A DNA stretch of 55,269 nucleotides from Rhodanobacter sp. (GTDB lineage Bacteria; Pseudomonadota; Gammaproteobacteria; Xanthomonadales; Rhodanobacteraceae): the NCBI GenBank assembly GCA_004298015.1, contig SCSE01000069.1:1-55269 (forward strand). The letters are read 5' to 3'. Position 1 is the stretch's first letter; the number at the start of each line of letters is the position of its first letter. This document shows positions 10,415 through 17,141 of the stretch, piece after piece. The notes beneath the pieces are model-generated. The model was not told where the DNA came from, ran no database searches, and saw nothing but the letters and a program-made list of their open reading frames with translations. The translations under genes were made by a program, and so were the position numbers.

Positions 10415-10507
10415 GGAGAGATGCCCGAGTGGCTGAAGGGGCTCCCCTGCTAAGGGAGTATAGGGTTTATAGCCTTATCGAGGGTTCGAATCCCTCTCTC
10501 TCCGCCA
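10415..10507 (+). tRNA. tRNA-Ser (anticodon GCU)
   Basis: 93 nt with an encoded CCA. The 7-bp acceptor stem GGAGAGA pairs with TCTCTCC, discriminator G at 10504, CCA at 10505-10507. The anticodon stem CTCCC/GGGAG encloses CTGCTAA, so the anticodon is GCU and reads AGC/AGU. A long variable arm (TATAGGGTTTATAGCCTTATCG region) and the GGTTCGAATCC T-arm complete a class II tRNA. It follows csrA, as in other gammaproteobacteria. Its last 11 nt are included in a large downstream palindrome. Confidence 0.97.
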
Positions 10508-10556
10508 GATACGCAAAGCGCCCCTTATGGGGCGTTTTGCGTATCTGGCGGAGAGA
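10497..10556 (+). terminator. tRNA-Ser terminator inside a 60-nt palindrome
   Basis: The core is an intrinsic terminator: CGCCCC-TTAT-GGGGCG followed by TTTT. The complementarity continues outwards to 28 bp per arm with one mismatch, taking in AGATACGCAAA and the last bases of the tRNA (TCTCTCC-G-CC), which recur inverted at 10547-10556. Such an extended arm is not needed for termination and would compete with the tRNA acceptor stem. Confidence 0.8.
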
Positions 10557-11238
10557 CGGTGGTGGACGAACTAACGGTTCGACAAATTCGTCTGGAACGA
10601 ATTTGGACAGCCGCAGGCTGGCCCCGCAGCGCGCAGCGCGAAGGGGTGAGGCCCAGGATGGGCCGAGCAATCCCCATGACTCCACGCCGCCTCGTGCTTG
10701 ATCCAAAGCGGCGTTTTGCGTATCTGGCGGAGAGACGGTGGTGGACGACCCCTCTGGTTACTCGGCACATCCTGTGCCTCGCCCTCCGGGCCATCGGCTG
10801 CGCCGATGTTCGCTCCGGCATCCCGCCTCCACAGTCGACAAATTCGTCTGGAACGAATTTGGACAGCCGCAGGCTGGCCCCGCAGCGCGCAGCGCGAAGG
10901 GGTGAGGCCCAGGATGGGCCGAGCAATCCCCATGACTCCACGCCGCCTCGCGCTGATCCAAAGCGGCGTTTTGCGTATCTGGCGGAGAGACGGTGGTGGA
11001 CGAACCAACGGTTACTCGGCACATCCTGTGCCTCGCACTCCGGGCCATCGGCTGCGCCGATGTTCGCTCCGGCATCCTGCCTCCACCGTCGACAAATTCG
11101 TCTGGAACGAATTTGGACAGCCGCAGGCTGGCCCCGCAGCGCGCAGCGCGAAGGGGTGAGGCCCAGGATGGCCCGAGCAATCCCCCTGACTCCACGCCGC
11201 CTCGTGCTTGATCGAAGGGCGTTTTGCGTCTCTGGCGG
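10531..11238. repeat. ~255-bp tandem repeat array downstream of tRNA-Ser
   Basis: Two blocks alternate. Block A begins TCGACAAATTCG and ends with the inverted tRNA tail GGCGGAGAGACGGTGGTGG (10579-10748, 10835-11003, 11089 to about 11238, the last decayed at its end). Block B begins GGTTACTCGGCACATCCTG (10756-10834 and 11010-11088). Start-to-start distances are 256 and 254 bp. A partial A tail (10531-10578) abuts the tRNA. Block A contains the perfect inverted repeat CAAATTCGT/ACGAATTTG and the hairpin GGCCC-AGGAT-GGGCC; block B has GGCACATCCTGTGCC. Open frames run through it only because stops are rare in GC-rich DNA. I see no credible gene from 10508 to 11341. Confidence 0.9.
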
Positions 11239-11341
11239 TGCGGATTAGCCCGCGTTCCCACTGGCGGTCGACGCGAGGCATCCCGGCTTCCCGCGCCGCT
11301 TCTCGCGTTTGTGTCGATGGTTCGCGAATGAGCGTTCGGGG

Positions 11342-12553
11342 TCAGTCAGATGTCGCCTCCAGCACACCGCAGATGGTCTCGAAATCCTCGTCGGTAACCC
11401 ATGGACTGTTACTGACGGTAAGGCTGCGTGCCGCGAAGTCACCAGCGTTTGGGACCGCCTCGGTCGGCACGATCTCGGCGAGATAGTCGTAGTCGGGAAG
11501 GGCGTGGATAAACAAGCGGCTGACCCCAAGACCGGCTTGCCATAGCTGTACCAGCGCGCGGTCGCGCTGCGCTTCAGCGGGCAACAGCAACATCAGGAAG
11601 GGCCAGGTACCGCTGCCGCCGGGTGGGTCGTCGAGTATCTGTATGCCATCGATTTGCTGCAGTCGCCGCAACCGTCGCCGCGCCTGGATGGACAGCTGTT
11701 CGACGAACGCCGGCAGCCGGGCTGCGGCGTGGGCGCCGACGGCCTGACGCCAGTGACCGACCCGGTGCAACGGTATGGTCAGGGGAAAGTCGTCCCCTAC
11801 AGCGCTTACCGGGTCGTGGCGACGCAGCGCGCGGCGCAGTGGATTGCCGTAGGCCAGGCGCAGGCCGGCAGGACGATACAGCGCGGCGTAGCCCAGCAAC
11901 TCGATGCTGCGGCGGGCTTCCCAGTCGATCCGGTCGCGGGTCAGGGACGCACTCATGTGCACCAGTTGCTCGCGCAGCAGCGGGTCGCGGGTCAACAGCA
12001 GCCCACCTTCATAGATCGACAAGCCCTTGCCGGCGGCGAGGCTGAAAAAGCCGACGTCGCCGAGCAGTCCCACGCTGCCGCCATCGCGGCGGGCGCCAAG
12101 TGCCTGGGCGGCATCCTCGATCACATAGGCGCCGACCTCGCGTGCCACATTCACGGCAGCGGCAACATCGGCGACGCGACCGCCCAGGTGCGTGGGGATG
12201 ATCGCCAGCGTGCGTTCGTCGCTGACGCTGCGCAGTGCGGAGGTATCCATGTCGTAGTGGCCGTGGCGAAGATCGCACAGCTGCAGTTGCAGCCCGGCCT
12301 GTCGTACTGCAATCGCCACCAACGGACAGGTGTAGGCCGGCACCACCACCCGATGTCGATGGGGTTGTCGTCGGTGCAGCGTTTTCAGGGCAATCAGCAG
12401 GCTGGCGGTGCCGGAGCATTCCAGTTGCAGGGGTGGCGTGCCGAGTTGGGCGGTTATGTCCGCGGCCAAGGTCGCGCCACCGGGGCGCAGGTCGGACCAG
12501 CGCAATGGCAGACCGGCGGTTGGCGGCAATTCGAGGCGGCGACGGGGCAGCAT
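11342..12553 (-). CDS. DegT/DnrJ/EryC1/StrS-type PLP aminotransferase
   Basis: A fold-type I PLP enzyme of 403 residues, of the family that makes amino sugars from nucleotide-linked keto sugars. Visible: LECSGTASLLIAL (cofactor phosphate region), VVPAYTCPLVA, VIEDAAQALGA with the PLP-nitrogen Asp (about 147) and FFSLAAGKGLSIYEGG with the candidate Schiff-base Lys (about 176). The context around the Lys differs from typical sugar aminotransferases, so substrate cannot be assigned. The ATG at 12553 is preferred over a GTG at 12559 because AGG lies about 8 nt upstream. Last gene of a four-gene operon, 20 bp after the second EamA gene. Confidence 0.8.
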   Translation of the reverse strand: MLPRRRLELPPTAGLPLRWSDLRPGGATLAADITAQLGTPPLQLECSGTASLLIALKTLHRRQPHRHRVVVPAYTCPLVAIAVRQAGLQLQLCDLRHGHYDMDTSALRSVSDERTLAIIPTHLGGRVADVAAAVNVAREVGAYVIEDAAQALGARRDGGSVGLLGDVGFFSLAAGKGLSIYEGGLLLTRDPLLREQLVHMSASLTRDRIDWEARRSIELLGYAALYRPAGLRLAYGNPLRRALRRHDPVSAVGDDFPLTIPLHRVGHWRQAVGAHAAARLPAFVEQLSIQARRRLRRLQQIDGIQILDDPPGGSGTWPFLMLLLPAEAQRDRALVQLWQAGLGVSRLFIHALPDYDYLAEIVPTEAVPNAGDFAARSLTVSNSPWVTDEDFETICGVLEATSD

Positions 12554-12573
12554 GCGCACAGCCTGTGGCGGAC

Positions 12574-12981
12574 TCAGCTCGCCGCCGCGCCCGGCTGGGC
12601 GTCGACGTCGTGCTGGTGACTCTCGGCCAGGCCGAGGCAGACGATGCCGGCGACGATGGCGCTGGCGCCGAGTACGCGGGGAAGTGTCAGTGGCTCGTCA
12701 AACAGCCAGATCGACAACAGCATCACTGAGACCACCTCCAGGTGCGAGGCGGCAAAAGCCGGGCCGATCGGGGCGTGCTTGAGCAGGCTCATCCAGGTGA
12801 AAAAGGCACCGATGTAGCCGATCAGCGCACCGTATACCCAGGGCTGACCGAATACCCGCGCCAGCCATGCCATGCTTGCGGCCACCGGCAGCGCCTGGCT
12901 GCCGGCGTACTTGAAACTGACCTGCGAAAGCGTGTCGAAGGCCATCAGCAGCAAAAAACCGAACAGGTAAAAGCGCTTCAT
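12574..12981 (-). CDS. four-helix EamA/DMT-family membrane protein (ArnF/ArnE-like)
   Basis: 135 residues with four predicted membrane helices: FYLFGFLLLMAFDTL, VYGALIGYIGAFFTWMSLL, FAASHLEVVSVMLLSIWLF and VLGASAIVAGIVCLGLA. The first helix is followed by SQVSFKYAG, the Q-x-x-FK pattern seen in ArnE/ArnF and SMR proteins. Half-size DMT proteins act as dimers; ArnE with ArnF flips undecaprenyl-phosphate-aminoarabinose. The ATG at 12981 overlaps the stop of the preceding EamA gene (ATGA). The tail DVDAQPGAAAS is polar. The transported molecule is unknown. Confidence 0.8.
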   Translation of the reverse strand: MKRFYLFGFLLLMAFDTLSQVSFKYAGSQALPVAASMAWLARVFGQPWVYGALIGYIGAFFTWMSLLKHAPIGPAFAASHLEVVSVMLLSIWLFDEPLTLPRVLGASAIVAGIVCLGLAESHQHDVDAQPGAAAS

Positions 12982-13355
12982 CCGGCGACCCCGACGATGG
13001 TTACACCGAGGGTCACCAGCAGGATGCCGATCACCCGCAACCGGGTCAGTTTTTCCCCGAACAGGAAGCGCCCGGCGATCATGATCGCGACGATGTTGAT
13101 CGAACCCAGCAATACACCTTCGGACAGCGGAACCAGGGACAGGAACGCGATCCAGACCAGAAACTCGCCGACATAGCAGGTGATGCCAAGCCAGAGCCAT
13201 GGCCGTGTCGCCATGTGTTTCCAGCGTGCCAGGCCGTCACCGGCATCGGGGTTGCCGGCCGCCGCCTTGAACGCCAACTGGCCGGCCGTATCGAGTACCA
13301 CGTTGAACAGCCACAGCACGGCGACCAGGGATGAGATGGGGTCTGCGGCCGGCAT
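12978..13355 (-). CDS. four-helix EamA/DMT-family membrane protein, partner of the next gene
   Basis: 125 residues with four predicted helices: LVAVLWLFNVVLDTA, LWLGITCYVGEFLVWIAFL, GSINIVAIMIAGRFLF and VIGILLVTLGVTIVG. GQLAFKAAAG after helix 1 matches the partner's SQVSFKYAG. It starts 2 nt after the hydrolase stop and ends 4 bp inside the next EamA gene. Two divergent four-helix DMT proteins made in strict succession suggest a heterodimer like ArnE/ArnF. That is inference from architecture; no substrate residue can be read from the sequence. Confidence 0.8.
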   Translation of the reverse strand: MPAADPISSLVAVLWLFNVVLDTAGQLAFKAAAGNPDAGDGLARWKHMATRPWLWLGITCYVGEFLVWIAFLSLVPLSEGVLLGSINIVAIMIAGRFLFGEKLTRLRVIGILLVTLGVTIVGVAG

Positions 13356-13357
13356 GC

Positions 13358-14197
13358 TCAGGCCGCAACGACGTGCTGGAGGGTGTCGGCGGCGGCAATA
13401 TTGTCGAAAAAGGCCGCCGAGCGCTCGATCAAGGTGCGCCGCTCCTTGTCGATGGTAATCATGTGGTAGCTGTCTTTGAGCAGCAGCAGCTCGGCCGGGG
13501 CGCTGACCTGGCGCATCACCAGTTCGGCATTTTTCAGGCTGGCGATGTCATCTTCGCTGGCATGTGCCACCAGGCAGGGTGCGGTGACCTGCGACAACTG
13601 ACGCCGCACATCGGCGGCCAGGCCATGCATTTCGGCCAGCGAGTACCAGGGGTTGCCGGGCAGGCCGGCCGCGGCGCTGTCGCCACTGAGCATGGCGGTG
13701 CTGATCTGCGCACGCAACCGTTCGTCACGGATACCGTAAGGCGGCTGCTCCATGAAATGCCGGTTGCGCCCGATACCGAGCTTCTTCAACAGCGGCAGCA
13801 TGAATGACAGCCGTGCGAGCCGGGGAATGCTCCAGCCATCGTAGCGGAAGGTGGCGCCGTACACGCCGACACCATCGATCTGGTCGGGTCGCTCGGCAGC
13901 CAGTTTGAGCGCCAGCAGGGCGCCCATCGACAGGCCGCCGACAAACAGGTGGTCGACCTTGTTGCGCATCGCGTCGGCGGCTTCCTCCACACTGGTATAC
14001 CAGTCGCGCCAGCCGGTGGCGAGCAGGTCTTCGACATTGCCGCAATGGCCGGCCAACTGCATGCCATGGACGGTGAAGCCGGCACGGTTCAGCCCCTTGC
14101 CGAGCAGCCGCATTTCCATCGGCGTGCCGGTGAGGCCGTGGATCAGCAGTACGCCACTGCGGCCACCTTCGAAAAAGAAATCAGTCTGCTGAATCAC
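13358..14197 (-). CDS. alpha/beta hydrolase (carboxylesterase-like)
   Basis: 279 residues, no signal peptide, so probably cytoplasmic. Catalytic triad candidates: Ser90 in GGLSMG, Asp216 in HASEDD and His245 in DSYHMITID. HGLTGTP near residue 20 supplies the oxyanion hole. The sequence resembles carboxylesterase/monoacylglycerol-lipase type hydrolases (est family). AGGG lies about 10 nt before the ATG. First gene of the operon hydrolase-EamA-EamA-DegT, with gaps of 2, -4 and 20 bp. Its job may be to release or trim an acyl or amide group from the molecule handled by the operon; that is inference. Confidence 0.82.
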   Translation of the reverse strand: MIQQTDFFFEGGRSGVLLIHGLTGTPMEMRLLGKGLNRAGFTVHGMQLAGHCGNVEDLLATGWRDWYTSVEEAADAMRNKVDHLFVGGLSMGALLALKLAAERPDQIDGVGVYGATFRYDGWSIPRLARLSFMLPLLKKLGIGRNRHFMEQPPYGIRDERLRAQISTAMLSGDSAAAGLPGNPWYSLAEMHGLAADVRRQLSQVTAPCLVAHASEDDIASLKNAELVMRQVSAPAELLLLKDSYHMITIDKERRTLIERSAAFFDNIAAADTLQHVVAA

Positions 14198-14281
14198 GCG
14201 TCGGCCCTGTGCATGGGAATCGCCACCATCCGGGCGGCAGCGATCCTTGTATGCACGCTAGCGTCGCAGCTTGCGGTTTCC

Positions 14282-15256
14282 TCAGTCTTTCGGGGTATAG
14301 CGGGCGGCGAAGCGTACAGTTACGCGTTGGCCGATACGCAAGTTCTGCGGCTTGTCGAAGGCGAGCACGCATTCCACTGTGCGCGCGTTGGCGCGTATCT
14401 GCGGATCGTTCTCCAGCGTTGCCGGTCCGTAGACCTGAGCGATGCGCAGCACGTGGGCACCCCAATGCTGGGTTTCCGGGTTGCTGTTGGCGTAGACCTC
14501 CGCATGCATGCCCGGCTTGATCACACTGACGAAGCTTTCGTTGAGTTCGGCGCGCACGATACGCGGTTTATCCGGCAACAGGGTGAACAGTGCTCCCGAG
14601 GAGGGCGACACGCTGGCGCCGGGTTGCGCGGACATCTTCACCACATCGGCGTCGAACGGTGCGAAAAGACTGCGTTGCTTCAGTTCGTAACGTGCCTCGT
14701 CCAGCTTCTGCCGGCTCATGTCCAGCGCGGCCTTGGCGGCGGCCTGTTCGGCGACCAGTTGTGCCGCCGCCTCGCGGGCATCGTCGGCGCTCTGGCCGTC
14801 ACCGGCGCCGGCCGCCACAGCGGCAGCGAGTCGCGTGGCCCGCTGTTTCGCGGCAGCCTGCTTGATGCCGAGCAGCGCCAGTTGCGCCTTGGCCTGTTCT
14901 ACGCGGGCCTGTGCTGCATCGATGGCAAGCTTGGCCGGTTCGCTGTTCAATGCGGCCAGCAGTTGCCCTTTGCGGACGTGGTCGCCTTCGTGCACGGCAA
15001 CCTTGGCCAGGATGCCCTCACGCGGCATCGACAACGACAGCAACCCGCCTTCAATGTCGACCCGCCCGCGCGCGACCGCGGCATAGGCGGGCGTGGCACT
15101 GGCCAGTACGCTGACGCTCGATGTGTCGGGGGCTTTCGAGCAGGCGGCCAATAGCCACGAGGCGCCCAGTACCACGCAGCCAACACGGATCAGCTTCGCA
15201 GCAGGTGAGCGGTGCGGCAGCCGCAGGATGGGCGATTTCATCACGGGCGAATTCAT
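14282..15256 (-). CDS. HlyD/MacA-type periplasmic adaptor lipoprotein of ABC efflux system
   Basis: 324 residues from the ATG at 15256, which overlaps the ATPase stop by 4 bp. The N-terminal hydrophobic segment ends in the lipobox LLAAC (Cys39), so it is likely anchored by lipid in the inner membrane. A split biotinyl-lipoyl domain (MPREGILAKVAVHEGDHVRKGQ and SLFAPFDADVVKMSAQPGASV) surrounds an Ala/Gln-rich coiled coil (about residues 95-190) that would contact the outer-membrane channel. A beta-barrel domain follows (IVRAELNESFVSVIKPGM). Last gene of the efflux operon. It connects permease and OMF across the periplasm. Confidence 0.87.
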   Translation of the reverse strand: MNSPVMKSPILRLPHRSPAAKLIRVGCVVLGASWLLAACSKAPDTSSVSVLASATPAYAAVARGRVDIEGGLLSLSMPREGILAKVAVHEGDHVRKGQLLAALNSEPAKLAIDAAQARVEQAKAQLALLGIKQAAAKQRATRLAAAVAAGAGDGQSADDAREAAAQLVAEQAAAKAALDMSRQKLDEARYELKQRSLFAPFDADVVKMSAQPGASVSPSSGALFTLLPDKPRIVRAELNESFVSVIKPGMHAEVYANSNPETQHWGAHVLRIAQVYGPATLENDPQIRANARTVECVLAFDKPQNLRIGQRVTVRFAARYTPKD

Positions 15257-16005
15257 GGTGGGACTACCTTGCTGTCGATGACCGGCGTCTGGTTGCGCCG
15301 GTCGCTGAGAATGCGGCCGTCCTCCATCGACAACACACGGTCGGCATGGACAACCAGTCGCGGGTCGTGGCTGACACACAGCACGGTGGTGCCGTGAGTG
15401 CGCGCGATCCGGTGCAGGATATCGATGATCATCTGGCCGTTGGCGGCGTCCAGCGCGCTGGTGGGTTCGTCGGCGAACAGCAGTTCCGGCTCCTTGGCCA
15501 GCGCACGGGCGATCGCTACCCGCTGCTTTTCGCCCCCCGACAGTTCAGATGGCCGCAGCTTCATGCGCGGTGACAGGCCGACTTCATCCAGCGAGCGGCG
15601 CGCGCGTTCGCGAGCGTCATCGCGCGACAGGCCCATATGGTTCAGCGGCAGCTCGACCTGCTCGAAGGCGCTCAAGGCGGGAAACAGGTTGAAGCCCTGG
15701 AAGACAAATCCGGTATGTTCCAGGCGGAAGCGTTCCAGCGCCCGCATGTCGAGTTGACCCAGCTCGCTGCCCAGTGCCCGTACGCGTCCGCTGTCGACTT
15801 TCTGCAGTCCACTGAGAATCGCCAGCAGCGTGCTTTTGCCACAACCGGAGGGGCCGGAGATCAGGGTGAGTTCGCTGGCTTCGATACGCAACGACAGATT
15901 GTCCAAAACCTGGGTGCGCAGGTGGCCGGAGACAAACGCCTTGCTGACGGCATCGGCCTGCAGCGCAGGTATCGAGGAGGTGGCTGGGGAGGCGGCGGCT
16001 TGCAT
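15253..16005 (-). CDS. ABC transporter ATP-binding protein (MacB/LolD/DevA type)
   Basis: 250 residues. Walker A GPSGCGKST, Q-loop FVFQGFNLF, signature LSGGEKQR, Walker B LLFADEPTSALD and switch histidine CVSHDPR are all intact, so it should hydrolyse ATP. The first ~15 residues (MQAAASPATSS) are a low-complexity extension. Starts 5 nt after the permease stop and overlaps the adaptor gene by 4 bp. The closest functional relatives are mechanotransmission ABC systems, in which ATP hydrolysis drives periplasmic motions rather than direct membrane transport. Confidence 0.92.
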   Translation of the reverse strand: MQAAASPATSSIPALQADAVSKAFVSGHLRTQVLDNLSLRIEASELTLISGPSGCGKSTLLAILSGLQKVDSGRVRALGSELGQLDMRALERFRLEHTGFVFQGFNLFPALSAFEQVELPLNHMGLSRDDARERARRSLDEVGLSPRMKLRPSELSGGEKQRVAIARALAKEPELLFADEPTSALDAANGQMIIDILHRIARTHGTTVLCVSHDPRLVVHADRVLSMEDGRILSDRRNQTPVIDSKVVPP

Positions 16006-16010
16006 GGCGT

Positions 16011-17141
16011 CTACCTCAGCAGCGTGGCGGGATCGGCGCGGCGCAGGCTGCGCATCGCCGCCAGACCGGAGATCGCCGCCAGCCCCATCACCAGGGTGAT
16101 GCAGGCCAGCGCGGCCGGCAGGTTGAGGACCACCGGTACATCCTGGCTGCGTGCCAGCAGCAGCAGCAGGATACCGAGCACGCTGGCTCCCAACAGGCCC
16201 AGCGCACCGACCCAGAAGGCCTGTTCCAGCACCACCCGGCGCAACGCTGCGACGCCCACGCCGAGGGCATTGAGGGTGGCGTATTCGCGCACCGATCCGT
16301 TGACGGCAGCGATCAGGGTCTGGCTGGTGATCGCGGCACCGACCAGAAACACGATGCCGGCAAGGAACAGCACGCCGGCGCCGGCACCGGTATCGAACAT
16401 CCAGTAGCGCACCGAGCGGCTGGCAAAGTCGCTGGCGCTCCAGGTGGTGTAAGGGCCAAATGCGCTATCACCACGCAGTCTTGCGGCAACCGCGTCGGCC
16501 TGTGCTGGGTTGTAGAGCTTGGCCACCAGATAGGTGGGGCCGATATCCGTCGGATCGCTGTCCAGATGCCGTGCCGTATCGAGTGAGCACAGCACGTTGA
16601 TGCCGCCGAGTGCGCGCAGGCCGGTACTGATACCGACCACGGTGACCTGGTGGCCGTTGATGGTGGCGATCTGGCCGATGCCGACGCCCAGTTGGCCAAG
16701 CACCGAACGATCGACGATAACGGCATCTGGCGCCGCCAGTCGGGCGCGCAGTGCGGCAGGCAGAACTTTGGAGAACATCAACCCGTTCGGACTCGGATCG
16801 ATGCCCGAGACGAAGACCGACACGCCGCCTGTTTCGTGCGGCCCGCGCCAGTCCCCATCGACCCAGATATACGGTTCGACCCGTTTCACCGCCGGATCCA
16901 TCAGGATGCGGGATTCCACGCCAGCGCTGATAGAGCGCCCCTGGCCCACGCTTTGTGTGCCGGGATAACCGACCCATACGTCGGCCGACGAGCCGGTGAT
17001 ATAGACGCTGGTGCTGCCGAAGATACCCAGCACCAGGGCGATTTGCAGCAACTGCAACAAGCCGGCGAAGCCGACGGCGAGCATTGCCGGCAGAAAGCGT
17101 CGCCACTCGTAGATGAGTGTCTTGCGGGCGAGCGCCACCAT
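16011..17141 (-). CDS. ABC transporter permease, FtsX/MacB (DevC-like) family
   Basis: 376 residues with the four-helix FtsX topology. One N-terminal helix (FLPAMLAVGFAGLLQLLQIALV) is followed by a periplasmic domain of about 210 residues (PYIWVDGDWRG, VFVSGIDPSPNG), then three helices (GVLFLAGIVFLVGAAITSQ, FWVGALGLLGASVLGILLLL, ALACITLVMGLAAISGLAA). It ends RRADPATLLR, the PA-x-x-LR tail typical of MacB/LolC permeases. Its ATG shares one base with the stop of the OMF gene (TGATG), indicating coupling. A separate ATPase gene means it is not the fused MacB form; DevBCA-type systems have this arrangement. Confidence 0.9.
   Translation of the reverse strand: MVALARKTLIYEWRRFLPAMLAVGFAGLLQLLQIALVLGIFGSTSVYITGSSADVWVGYPGTQSVGQGRSISAGVESRILMDPAVKRVEPYIWVDGDWRGPHETGGVSVFVSGIDPSPNGLMFSKVLPAALRARLAAPDAVIVDRSVLGQLGVGIGQIATINGHQVTVVGISTGLRALGGINVLCSLDTARHLDSDPTDIGPTYLVAKLYNPAQADAVAARLRGDSAFGPYTTWSASDFASRSVRYWMFDTGAGAGVLFLAGIVFLVGAAITSQTLIAAVNGSVREYATLNALGVGVAALRRVVLEQAFWVGALGLLGASVLGILLLLLARSQDVPVVLNLPAALACITLVMGLAAISGLAAMRSLRRADPATLLR

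Noticed and set aside
10467..10706. Minus-strand frame ending EREGFEPSIRL
   Set aside because: This is the known spurious translation of the antisense of a tRNA-Ser T-arm and acceptor.
10559..11248. 229-codon frame through the tandem array
   Set aside because: No ribosome site or domain; repeat periods of 256 and 254 bp break the frame relation between units.
11342..13355. Assignment of the DegT and EamA genes as arnB, arnE and arnF
   Set aside because: Other arn genes are missing and the region around the PLP lysine differs from typical sugar aminotransferases; only architectural similarity is claimed.
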